From NCBI GenBank assembly GCA_947166905.1, contig CAMVFZ010000012.1, positions 1-57,345 on the forward strand: a stretch of 57,345 bases of DNA, read 5' to 3'. The DNA is from an uncultured Prevotellaceae bacterium (GTDB taxonomy: Bacteria > Bacteroidota > Bacteroidia > Bacteroidales > UBA932). The translations under genes were made by a program, and so were the position numbers. Below are positions 24,403 to 32,250 of this stretch, one piece after another (position 1 is the first letter of the stretch; every line of letters begins with the position of its first letter). The notes below the pieces were generated by a model, which saw only the letters and a list, made by a program, of their open reading frames with translations, was not told where the DNA came from and did not search any database.

Positions 24403-25740
24403 TTAATTATTGAGGGTGTAGGTGGCAGTTGCGCCTTTGTAGTTTGTCGTGGTGGCGATGGTGAATGTTATGGTGAGATATTTCTTTATTGTTTGACCGC
24501 TAATCGCGCTAACATCAACTTTATTACCGCTTATGTGCACGTTAAGATTTGCCTCATCTCTTGGATCACCGTTAACGCTATACGACAGCACGCCGCCATG
24601 GTGATTTACGGTGAAACTGACTTTTTTCCCTTCAGTTGAGCTCCATCCGTTCGAACTGCTTGATGAGAGTTCACACCATCCGTTTGCCTTGGCAATGCTG
24701 ACGCTACCCAGTGAGGTGGATCCCTTGCCTCCGGTGTATCCTGCATTGGGAACCACTTTGTAGAGAACGGTGTAGCTGCCGGCATTGGTTCCAGTGGGAA
24801 TGGAAGTGATCCAGTTGATTCCGCCGTCAGTGGAGTAATATATCGTGGCATTAACTGCTGAGCCTGCGTTGACCAGGTTCTGCGGCGATCCTGCAACGTT
24901 GCTCTTATTGCCGTTGAACTTCAATCCGGTGCGTTTGCTGGGCGCAGTGTAGGTGCAATGGGGAGTCATCTTCAGCGTGCTGCGGTAATAATTGCCTGCG
25001 GCGAAGCTTATTCCTCCCTTGGAGCAGGTGTATGTCTTGCTGTCGCTGCCAGTGGCGGAGAAACTAACGGTCTTGTCGCTGACTGCGGGTAGGGCGGCAT
25101 ATAGCTCGCTAGTTGCCGAAGCAGGGGTGATGACGTAATTCTGCGAACCGATGGTAACGGTAAGAGGCTTTACGTCAATGGTGGTCGAAGCGTCGGCGTT
25201 CTTGACCATGAATTTGAAAATGGCGAACTGTGCGACGGGCTGGGTGGTTACATCCAGGCCAGGAGTAGAGATGCGAATCTTACCCTCGCCCACGCGGACG
25301 TCAAGGTTGGCATTCAGTGTGCCGTCCTGCGCAGAGAGCAGCGTGGCGGCAGTCTTCACGCCAGAATGGTCGTCCTTAGCGGCAGACAGCGGATAGACAA
25401 TCTGGCAGGGAGTGTTGTCGGGCGTGCCGCTTTCTACTGTGAATTCTATTGTTGCAGCGCCGGTGCCATCAACTGCTGTAATTGTTGCATCGGCCACATA
25501 TTTTGTTTCATCCTTTGTATAGAGGATGGCCATGTGCTCATTCTCTGCCCAAGTTACCGCAATATTGTCTCCGCCATCGGCCACGGCCTTTGTTCCGGCC
25601 CTCTTGGATGCCAGGGTTGCGGTGATGGTGATGCCATTGGTCTTGTCGGCCGGCTGCTTGGTGGGCTGGAGATCAATATCCTCCTTATTGCAGGCTATCA
25701 GAGAAAGAGCCAGTGCAATGAATCCAAATACTTTTTTCAT
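24403..25740 (-). CDS. Fimbrillin family-like surface lipoprotein
   Basis: This 445-aa lipoprotein has Cys17 in SLIAC followed by NKEDID, which contains the K-(D/E)2 surface-export signal. The region ITITATLASKRAGTKA to VTWAENEHMAILYTK is the characteristic start of Bacteroidetes fimbrillin-family proteins. The C-terminal half has an Ig-like module (NATIYYSTDGGINW) and another beta domain ending ATATYTLNN. ATG 25740 is favoured over 25755 because GGAGGA (25748-25753, minus) lies 7 nt upstream and the shorter form gives a clean signal peptide. It is the central gene of the accessory operon and the probable surface polymer or adhesin subunit. Confidence 0.8.
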   Translation of the reverse strand: MKKVFGFIALALSLIACNKEDIDLQPTKQPADKTNGITITATLASKRAGTKAVADGGDNIAVTWAENEHMAILYTKDETKYVADATITAVDGTGAATIEFTVESGTPDNTPCQIVYPLSAAKDDHSGVKTAATLLSAQDGTLNANLDVRVGEGKIRISTPGLDVTTQPVAQFAIFKFMVKNADASTTIDVKPLTVTIGSQNYVITPASATSELYAALPAVSDKTVSFSATGSDSKTYTCSKGGISFAAGNYYRSTLKMTPHCTYTAPSKRTGLKFNGNKSNVAGSPQNLVNAGSAVNATIYYSTDGGINWITSIPTGTNAGSYTVLYKVVPNAGYTGGKGSTSLGSVSIAKANGWCELSSSSSNGWSSTEGKKVSFTVNHHGGVLSYSVNGDPRDEANLNVHISGNKVDVSAISGQTIKKYLTITFTIATTTNYKGATATYTLNN

Positions 25741-25754
25741 AGTCTTGTCCTCCA

Positions 25755-25901
25755 TTAAAATACAAAAGGGTCTCCGTTGTCAAAATAATCGGCAGGATTA
25801 TCAAGTCCGTCCAGGACGCTTTGGCAGATGACGCCCTCTAATTTTACCTCCACAATAGTAATTGAAGGAGCTTCGTAGAATGTTTTGTCTTCTCTTTTCA
25901 T
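25755..25901 (-). CDS. 48-aa peptide of the FYEAP-VEV type
   Basis: The product starts MKREDKTFYEAPSITIVEVK, followed by LEGVICQSVLDGL and an acidic tail ending DPFVF. It is a paralogue of the 43-aa peptide (24262-24393). An earlier start at ATG 25910 would give 51 aa and would overlap the stop of the upstream 59-aa gene as ATGA. The stop shares one base with the frame leading into the fimbrillin-like gene, so it too is positioned for coupling. No SD, signal peptide or TM segment is seen. Role unknown; chaperone, leader-like or secreted peptide functions are all open. Confidence 0.72.
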   Translation of the reverse strand: MKREDKTFYEAPSITIVEVKLEGVICQSVLDGLDNPADYFDNGDPFVF

Positions 25902-25906
25902 GGTAA

Positions 25907-26086
25907 TCATGAGTGTTTATTATTAAGTTTGTCTAACAGTTCGATATTCTCTTGGATAAACCTACCCAGTGCGGCATTCTTTTCGCCAATCCGCCACCGT
26001 TGGTAGACGATGATGGCTACCAGCATCAGTATAATGACGATGATGGCGGCTGCCAGGGCTACTGTGATGATGAGGGTGAAATCCAT
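25907..26086 (-). CDS. 59-aa single-pass membrane protein
   Basis: This short gene begins at ATG 26086 (MDFTLIITVALAAAIIVIIL), and a single long hydrophobic helix covers residues about 4-28. A basic stretch YQRWRIGEKNA then leads to an amphipathic C-terminal helix (LGRFIQENIELLDKLNNK). It looks like a type of small inner-membrane protein with a cytoplasmic tail. It is the first gene after the operon promoter at 26112-26119 and overlaps the possible early start of the 48-aa gene. I do not recognise a family. Confidence 0.72.
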   Translation of the reverse strand: MDFTLIITVALAAAIIVIILMLVAIIVYQRWRIGEKNAALGRFIQENIELLDKLNNKHS

Positions 26087-26111
26087 ACGCTTTGCTTGTT
26101 TGATCCGGTCG

Positions 26112-26119
26112 CAAAGGTA
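26112..26119 (-). promoter_or_regulatory. -7 element TACCTTTG for the fimbrillin-like operon
   Basis: CAAAGGTA on the plus strand reads TACCTTTG on the minus strand. The transcript start near 26105 gives a leader of about 20 nt before the 59-aa gene. It lies between the regulator terminator hairpin and the operon. Confidence 0.55.
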
Positions 26120-26125
26120 TGCAAA

Positions 26126-26152
26126 TAGGGGTGGCCACTTGTGCCACCCCTA
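26126..26152 (-). terminator. Hairpin between regulator gene and fimbrillin-like operon
   Basis: Perfect 10-bp arms TAGGGGTGGC and GCCACCCCTA (26126-26135/26143-26152) have a 7-nt loop. The T tail is poor. It is a likely terminator for the regulator gene, placed just upstream of the next promoter; a regulator-binding palindrome is an alternative reading. Confidence 0.6.
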
Positions 26153-26179
26153 CAAATCATTGTGTCAATTCTGCAAAAT

Positions 26180-27862
26180 CTACTTTTTTGCCACTTTTCG
26201 GTAGTCCGATGGAGACATGGAATAAGCTTCGTCGAAGAGACGGTAGAAAGTGCGGCGGGATAGGCCGCAGAGTTCGGCGATTAGGGCTACGGAGTCAGAA
26301 GTGGTAGCCAGAAGACGGGCTGCATAGCGCAGGCGGTAACCGTTGATGAAGTCGGTAGGAGTCACTCCGGCGCACTCGCGCAGGGCATCGTAGATATAGG
26401 TGCGGTTGGTACCGGCCATACTGGCCAGCGTATCCTGGTTGGTGTCAGGATTGGTAAAGACATCGGGGTCCTGCATCAGTTCGCACAGGCGGCGGTAGAG
26501 CAGCTGACTCTGCGAAAGCGTCTCGGCCGGCTTTTCCCGTAGGGCTTCAAGTTCATCGGCCTCGGCCTTTTCACGCTGCTGTATCTCTTGGTAGAGGCTG
26601 CGGTTTTTCTCTTCCAGAGCCTTGTTGTAGATGCGTGCGCGAACAAGGAGATAACCCACAAGCAGGATAATAATGATGGCCGATAGGATGATGATGCGGT
26701 GAATGGCCAGTGAGTGGCGGCGGCTGGTAATTTCTGCCTCTTTCTGACGGATGACGTCCTGTTGCTCCATATCCATCTTCCTCTCCTCCAGGTGGATGGA
26801 ATCGCTCAGGTGGCGCATGCGGTCGGCGTAGGCCATGGCCTCGCCAGTACGTCCGGCCTTTTTCAGGGCCTTGTACTGGCTCATCATGTAGTTTTCAATA
26901 TAGGCGTTGTTGATGGCGCTACCCTGGGCCAGATAGAGGGAATCGGTCTTGCGGAACAGACGGATAGCATCGTAGTAGCGGCCGGCCATTGTGAGGTAGC
27001 GGGCTTCGGCAATGAGGTCATAGGGCGACAGATCGGGAGCCTGCCGATGTTCCCGGTACAGAGCCTCGGCCTTGTCGAAATGGCCGTTGGCGGCATAGGT
27101 AAGGGCCTGGTTGATGGTCAGGTTGTTGATGCGTTTGTTTAGGAAGTACTCCGGCATGTCTGGACAGCGGGCCATACGGGCCATGGCTGTATCGGCCTTC
27201 TCCACCATAGGCAGAGCCTTCTGGGGCATGTCCTGCTCAAGGTAGAACTCCGTGGTCTCTATTACGGCTATAACCAGGGCATCTATGATCCAGTAGTCTT
27301 TGGGCTGAGTTACGCCCATCATCAGGTCAATGCCTTCCAGATAATAGCGCTCGGCTTCTTCCAGGTGTCCCATATTTTGCTCGCAACTGGCTTTGTTGGT
27401 AAGCGCGCGACTTTTGATTCGCAGGGCCATCTGCTCGTCCAAACCACCCTGGTCCGCATCGGCAATGATTTCATCGGCCAGATGGATGGCCTTTCCCCAT
27501 TCGCCATTTTTATTTAGCAGCGAGGTAAGCTGGAGAAGGGCCGAATAGTAGTTGACGCCTTCGCTCCTGAGCTCGGGACTTTGCTTGATTTGCTCGCCGT
27601 AGAAAAGAGCCAGTCTTGTCTTGCCCATCCGCCCGTAGACATTGGACCGGATCAGGTTGGCCGTAGTCTCCGTGAACACGCCGGCGTGCTGGGCACTGTC
27701 TACCCGCGCCAATACTTTTTCCGGGTTTGAGAATAATATATTCTGGAGTTCGTTCTTCAGCTGGGCCGCTTCTTCACTGCGGTCAGGCTTTGAACAGCCA
27801 GTTAACAACGACATGGCCGCGACAACGGCAGTCAATAGGATGGTATATCCGCGTCTTTTCAT
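26180..27862 (-). CDS. Membrane-anchored TPR sensor with AraC-type DNA-binding domain
   Basis: This 560-aa regulator has an N-terminal signal with lipobox-like LLTGC (Cys23), a periplasmic helical TPR region (about residues 30-365), one transmembrane helix (about 388-407, HRIIILSAIIIILLVGYLLV), a cytoplasmic coiled linker rich in Glu/Lys, and a C-terminal AraC-family helix-turn-helix pair (TLASMAGTNRTYIYDALREC; LIAELCGLSRRTFYRLFDEA). The layout fits Bacteroidetes one-protein sensors that read an envelope signal. It is upstream of and co-oriented with the fimbrillin-like operon, which is its most likely target. ATG 27862 gives the better signal peptide; 27871 is possible. Confidence 0.82.
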   Translation of the reverse strand: MKRRGYTILLTAVVAAMSLLTGCSKPDRSEEAAQLKNELQNILFSNPEKVLARVDSAQHAGVFTETTANLIRSNVYGRMGKTRLALFYGEQIKQSPELRSEGVNYYSALLQLTSLLNKNGEWGKAIHLADEIIADADQGGLDEQMALRIKSRALTNKASCEQNMGHLEEAERYYLEGIDLMMGVTQPKDYWIIDALVIAVIETTEFYLEQDMPQKALPMVEKADTAMARMARCPDMPEYFLNKRINNLTINQALTYAANGHFDKAEALYREHRQAPDLSPYDLIAEARYLTMAGRYYDAIRLFRKTDSLYLAQGSAINNAYIENYMMSQYKALKKAGRTGEAMAYADRMRHLSDSIHLEERKMDMEQQDVIRQKEAEITSRRHSLAIHRIIILSAIIIILLVGYLLVRARIYNKALEEKNRSLYQEIQQREKAEADELEALREKPAETLSQSQLLYRRLCELMQDPDVFTNPDTNQDTLASMAGTNRTYIYDALRECAGVTPTDFINGYRLRYAARLLATTSDSVALIAELCGLSRRTFYRLFDEAYSMSPSDYRKVAKK

Positions 27863-27891
27863 GTGATGCATTTCAAACGCACAAATATATA

Positions 27892-27899
27892 CAGAATTT
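27892..27899 (-). promoter_or_regulatory. -7 element TATATTTG for the TPR/AraC regulator
   Basis: CAAATATA on the plus strand reads TATATTTG on the minus strand, 29 nt upstream of ATG 27862. Confidence 0.6.
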
Positions 27900-27969
27900 C
27901 CCGAAGTGCCGAAAGATTGTGGTACAGACTACCTAGTCAGTGGCCTTTTTTGTAGAATTATACAATGTT

Positions 27970-28003
27970 GTATTGTGAATACTGTATAAAATATGTATAT
28001 TTG
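27970..28003 (+). promoter_or_regulatory. argR operon promoter with overlapping palindrome
   Basis: TTG at 27973-27975 and TATATTTG at 27996-28003 are 20 nt apart. The palindrome GTATT-GTG-AATAC (27970-27982) covers the -33 element, and A/T-rich sequence with TGAAT follows, as expected of an ArgR box. Autorepression by ArgR is inferred. Confidence 0.55.
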
Positions 28004-28045
28004 TGTTCACTATATGCAACATTAACAAGCTAAGACTAAAAAAGG

Positions 28046-28513
28046 ATGAAAGAAAGTAGACAAAGGGCGATACTCAGAATTCTGGGAAGGCGCAAGGTTC
28101 ACAACCAGGAAGAGTTGCTGAAATACCTGGAGAAGGAAGGCATCAAGGCCACCCAAGCTACAATTTCCAGGGATTTGGCACAGATGAAGATCGTAAAGAT
28201 GCATAATCCGGAAGATGATTCCGCATTCTTCTCAGTACCCTCGGACTCACTGCAGGTAGTCCCTGACATCATCCATTCAGTATCAGGAATTGTGAGCATA
28301 GATTTCTCCGGCTCGCTGTGCGTTATCAAAACCAGCCCGGGCTATGCCAATATGATCGGTGCCGTTATTGACACAAAATGCGGAGACATGGTCATGGGTT
28401 CGGTCGCAGGTGACGACACCCTTCTGGTTGTCCTCAGAAACGACGCTTCTTCAGAGGACTTCAAGTCTCATCTTATGGAGAAAATCCCCGGAGCAGAATT
28501 AAAGTTCGTTTAA
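28046..28513 (+). CDS. argR: Arginine repressor ArgR
   Basis: This 155-aa transcription factor senses L-arginine. The N-terminal winged helix has the family sequence KYLEKEGIKATQATISRDLAQMKIVK. The C-terminal hexamerisation and arginine-binding domain shows GYANMIGAVIDTK and GSVAGDDTLLVVLRN, where the DD pair contacts arginine in characterised ArgR proteins. It leads a five-gene operon that contains no arginine genes, so its targets lie elsewhere, possibly along with its own promoter. Confidence 0.94.
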   Translation: MKESRQRAILRILGRRKVHNQEELLKYLEKEGIKATQATISRDLAQMKIVKMHNPEDDSAFFSVPSDSLQVVPDIIHSVSGIVSIDFSGSLCVIKTSPGYANMIGAVIDTKCGDMVMGSVAGDDTLLVVLRNDASSEDFKSHLMEKIPGAELKFV

Positions 28514-28516
28514 TTC

Positions 28517-30592
28517 ATGCAAAGGAAAATCGTTCTTCAAGTTGTTCTGGCGCTGTGCCTGCTTGCGGGCATAGGGGCTGCGGTATTCTTCCTGTTTTCT
28601 GACAAGAAATCAGGCTCCAAGGGTTTTGACAATACCCTGGAAAGAGGCCTGGCTTTAGCCGAAGGTACAGAGTACCCGGGCCTGGCCGCCGTGCCGATGG
28701 ATGCCGTAATGGTAATGTGCAACAGCTCCGTAGGCTCTGCCCTGGATATGCTGGGTGACGGCTCCGCCATCTTCCGTGAGCTTTTCATAGGCTCTGGCAA
28801 GTTCACTATAGCTCCTTTCCTGGACAGCCTTAGGGCGCCTGAATTCAAGAAGCTGGACGGCTCCTTCATCATTTCCATGCACTACAGCAGGGATCTGGAG
28901 CCGCTGGTGGTATTCACAGACTGCAAGAAGAAGGAACTAAGGAAAAGGGTGCTGGCCCTTGCGGCAAACTGCCGTCTTGAGGCAGCCCAGGCTCCCGACA
29001 CAAACGGTACGTCAGTAGTAATCAGTACCTCCCAGAGCCTTGTGGCAGCATCTGTAAGGCATCTTCAGGTAGGGGAGTCAATAGTAGACAACCAGAAGTT
29101 CATCGCAACCGCCAAACTTGCCGGCGGCAGGGATGCCATCTTCTTTGTAGACAAGTACGCTCCTAAATTTGCCGGCCTCTTCCTTAATAAGAACTACTCC
29201 TTCGTAGGCCCGTTCTTCGCTTCTTTCGCAGACGTGCTGGCCTTTGTGCCGGAAAAGAAAAAAGACGGCTACGAGCTTGAAATACTGACCTCCTGCACCG
29301 ATAATCCCGTGTACAGGATCGGTGGTATCAGCACTGAAGAATCAACTGCCGCAGAAGAGGTTCTGCCGGCAGAAACCGTGTTCGCCGTAGCGATGACTAC
29401 CGGCGGCATCGGCAATTATATAGAAAAATACAAAAACCATCTGGATGCAAACTCCAAACTCTCTGGCTACAGCGACTCCGCAGAAAAGTGGGCGCGCGGG
29501 CTTGACCTTAAAGAAATCGTCAAGGCAGAGGTCAAGCTGGGAGAAACCTTTGCCCAGATTCTTTGCTTAAAAACCGGCCCCAAGCCCTCTGCGGACGTAC
29601 TTTTAAGGGATACAGGCTTTGCAAACCTTAAGGAATACCGCACCTCAATCGTGCCTTACGCCTACGCCGGCTATGCAGCCAAGCAGTTCGGCCAGCTGTT
29701 CTCTATCCCGGAAGAGAGCTTCTTCTTCTATCGTGACAACTGGCTTGTCATCGGCGACAACAAAACCCTTACTGAACTTATCGTAGGAGACCAGGAGCCT
29801 CTGGCCGATGCCCTTTCAAAGGAAGGAATAAAGTTGTCAGACTCGCCGGTAGTTTATTATGACATCGCCGCCAACCTTGACCGTCTGGCCGATGTCTTCA
29901 GCAAGGACCGTCTTGTCCCTGCAATCTCAAGAACCCTTGCCGGCGCAACAGGAGAAATCCTGGCCGTATCCGGCAACGAAGCAACCGTAAGGCGGACGGC
30001 TATGGCTAAGTCCAAATCCAAGGCAGACCCTTCTGCAGTGAAGGTTCCCACCGGTCCGTTCACGGTTCTTAACTCTAACACAGGAAAGAATAATACACTT
30101 ACACAGAAAGCCGATAACTCCCTGGAATTCAAGGATGAAAAGGGCGCAGTTTCATGGACCAAGCCCTTCCCCGGAAAGCTTTGCGGCATGGTAAGCGAGA
30201 TAGACTATTACAATAACAAGAGGATACAGTACCTTGTGGCATCCGGAACCAAGATTTACCTGATCGACAGGCTTGGACGCATTGTCAAGGACTTCCCGGC
30301 AGAGCTCGGCAAGGAAGTGCTTCTTGGCCCGGCCACTTATGATTTTTCCGGCGCCCACGGCTACTCAGCCCTTGTTTTGCATGTTGATAACACCATCGGC
30401 CTGTATGACATTCATGGACGTGTGCGTCAGGGATGGAAGGGCATCGCTCCACCGGAGCAGATCGTTGCGCTTCCTGAACTGGTAGAGGTGGCCGGAAAGA
30501 AGTACTGGAAGGTTACGACGGTGTCTAGAGTTTATACTTATCCTTTTAACGGCGGTGCAGAGCCGATAACAAAAGAAAAAAGAAAGAAGTAG
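28517..30592 (+). CDS. Large exported or membrane-anchored protein of unknown function
   Basis: This 691-aa protein has one N-terminal hydrophobic helix (residues about 5-26, then SDKKSGSKG). It may be an uncleaved anchor, since no Cys lipobox or clear cleavage site follows. Residues about 50-480 alternate helices and strands with repeated FVDK/FFASFADVLAF-like segments. The last roughly 160 residues (IQYLVASGTKIYLIDRLGRIV; LVLHVDNTIGLYDIHGRVRQGW) look like beta-propeller blades. I recognise no named family. It starts 3 nt after argR and 4 nt before the acyl-CoA ligase gene. Confidence 0.8.
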   Translation: MQRKIVLQVVLALCLLAGIGAAVFFLFSDKKSGSKGFDNTLERGLALAEGTEYPGLAAVPMDAVMVMCNSSVGSALDMLGDGSAIFRELFIGSGKFTIAPFLDSLRAPEFKKLDGSFIISMHYSRDLEPLVVFTDCKKKELRKRVLALAANCRLEAAQAPDTNGTSVVISTSQSLVAASVRHLQVGESIVDNQKFIATAKLAGGRDAIFFVDKYAPKFAGLFLNKNYSFVGPFFASFADVLAFVPEKKKDGYELEILTSCTDNPVYRIGGISTEESTAAEEVLPAETVFAVAMTTGGIGNYIEKYKNHLDANSKLSGYSDSAEKWARGLDLKEIVKAEVKLGETFAQILCLKTGPKPSADVLLRDTGFANLKEYRTSIVPYAYAGYAAKQFGQLFSIPEESFFFYRDNWLVIGDNKTLTELIVGDQEPLADALSKEGIKLSDSPVVYYDIAANLDRLADVFSKDRLVPAISRTLAGATGEILAVSGNEATVRRTAMAKSKSKADPSAVKVPTGPFTVLNSNTGKNNTLTQKADNSLEFKDEKGAVSWTKPFPGKLCGMVSEIDYYNNKRIQYLVASGTKIYLIDRLGRIVKDFPAELGKEVLLGPATYDFSGAHGYSALVLHVDNTIGLYDIHGRVRQGWKGIAPPEQIVALPELVEVAGKKYWKVTTVSRVYTYPFNGGAEPITKEKRKK

Positions 30593-30596
30593 TAAT

Positions 30597-32249
30597 ATGG
30601 AATTTAAATCAGTAAACAAGACTCTTCAGGAGAGTATCAAGAAGAACTGGGATCGTCCGGCTCTTTCTAACTTCCAGGGTGCAACCCTTTGCTACCGCGA
30701 TGTTGCACGTAGGATAGCCAAACTGCAGATTGCTTTTGAGCAGTGCGGCCTGAAGAAAGGTGACAAGGTGGCCATCTGTTCCAGGAACCAGGCCAACTGG
30801 GGCGTAAGTTTTCTTGCAGCCCTTACCTACGGAGCCGTTCCGGTTCCCATCCTGCACGAGTTCAAGCCCGGCAATATACATTATCTGGTAAATCACTGCG
30901 AGGCCAAGGTGCTGTTCGTAGACGATGTAATCTGGGAAGGCCTTTCTGCTGACGAAATGCCTGACCTTCAGGTAATTGTGCAGATCAATACCTTCAAGTT
31001 CCTCTACGCTCGCACCCAGGAACTGGCAGACGTCAGGGAGCACCTGAACGAGAGCTTCGGCAAGAGGTACCCCAACAACTTCGGCCCGGAAGACCTTGAT
31101 TATTACGAGGATTCCGCAGACGAGCTTGCAATGATCAACTACACCTCAGGAACCTCTGGCTTCTCCAAGGGCGTAATGATCCCTTACCGCGCCATCTTCT
31201 CTAACGTTCAGTTCGCCTGTGGCGCTGAGCCCCAGATGGGCGCCAACTCAGAGGTCGTCGCTATGCTGCCTTCTGCACACATGTACGGCTTTATGTTCGA
31301 GTTCATCTTTGAGATGTGCGTTGGTTCACACGTTCACTTCCTTACCCGTGTGCCCAGTCCTAAGATCATCATGCAGGCCTTCTCTGAGATCAAGCCCAAT
31401 GTCATCATCGCAGTACCTCTTATCATAGAGAAGATTTACAAGTCCAAGCTTAAACCCATACTTGACAGGAATAAGATGTTCTTCCACATTCCTATCCTGG
31501 ACAAGATGATACTCAAGAAGATACGTACAGAGCTGGTGAACACCTTCGGTGGCCGCTTTGAGGAGGTTATCCTTGGTGGCGCCGCATTCAACCCGGAGGT
31601 TGAGGCCTTCTTCAAGAGAATCAGCTTCCCTTACACCGTAGGCTACGGAATGACGGAGTGCGCTCCTATCATTTCTTACGTACACTGGGACAAGACCCGT
31701 CTTGGCTCTTGTGGAAAGGCTGCCATCAACAACGAGATCCGCATTGATTCCGATGATCCCGAAAACATCCCCGGAGAGGTTCAGGTTCGCGGTGCAAACG
31801 TATTCCTTGGCTACTACAAGAACGAAGAGGCTACCGCCAACTCATTCACAGATGACGGATGGTTCCGTACCGGTGACATGGGTGTAATGGACGATGAGGG
31901 CTACCTTTACCTGCGAGGCCGCTCCAAGTGTATGATTCTTGGTCCTTCCGGCCAGAATATTTATCCTGAGGAACTTGAGGCAGTTATAAATAACCTTACT
32001 TACGTTGTGGATTCACTGGTTGTAGAGGAAGACGGAGGCCTTACCGCCCTCATCTATCCGGACTACCATCAGGGAGAACTCGATGGCATGAGCCGCGCCC
32101 AGCTGGAGAAACGCCTGACCGACGCTATGCCCGAGGTTAACCGCGAGATTCCTAACTACGCTAAGATCAAGAAGTTCGAGTTTATGCCCGAGGACTTCGA
32201 GCGTACTCCTAAGCGTAGCATCAAACGTTATCTTTACCAGAGACAGTAA
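30597..32249 (+). CDS. AMP-forming acyl-CoA ligase (long-chain fatty acid type)
   Basis: This 550-aa ANL-superfamily enzyme activates a carboxylic acid as acyl-AMP and passes it to CoA or another acceptor. The P-loop-like motif YTSGTSGFSKGVM (about 181-193), the GYGMTEC motif and the DDGWFRTGDMG motif are all present, as is the C-terminal RTPKRSIKRYL region with the catalytic Lys. The length fits long-chain fatty acyl ligases of Bacteroidetes. The exact substrate is not determined. It is the third gene of the argR operon. Confidence 0.88.
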   Translation: MEFKSVNKTLQESIKKNWDRPALSNFQGATLCYRDVARRIAKLQIAFEQCGLKKGDKVAICSRNQANWGVSFLAALTYGAVPVPILHEFKPGNIHYLVNHCEAKVLFVDDVIWEGLSADEMPDLQVIVQINTFKFLYARTQELADVREHLNESFGKRYPNNFGPEDLDYYEDSADELAMINYTSGTSGFSKGVMIPYRAIFSNVQFACGAEPQMGANSEVVAMLPSAHMYGFMFEFIFEMCVGSHVHFLTRVPSPKIIMQAFSEIKPNVIIAVPLIIEKIYKSKLKPILDRNKMFFHIPILDKMILKKIRTELVNTFGGRFEEVILGGAAFNPEVEAFFKRISFPYTVGYGMTECAPIISYVHWDKTRLGSCGKAAINNEIRIDSDDPENIPGEVQVRGANVFLGYYKNEEATANSFTDDGWFRTGDMGVMDDEGYLYLRGRSKCMILGPSGQNIYPEELEAVINNLTYVVDSLVVEEDGGLTALIYPDYHQGELDGMSRAQLEKRLTDAMPEVNREIPNYAKIKKFEFMPEDFERTPKRSIKRYLYQRQ

Positions 32250-32250
32250 T

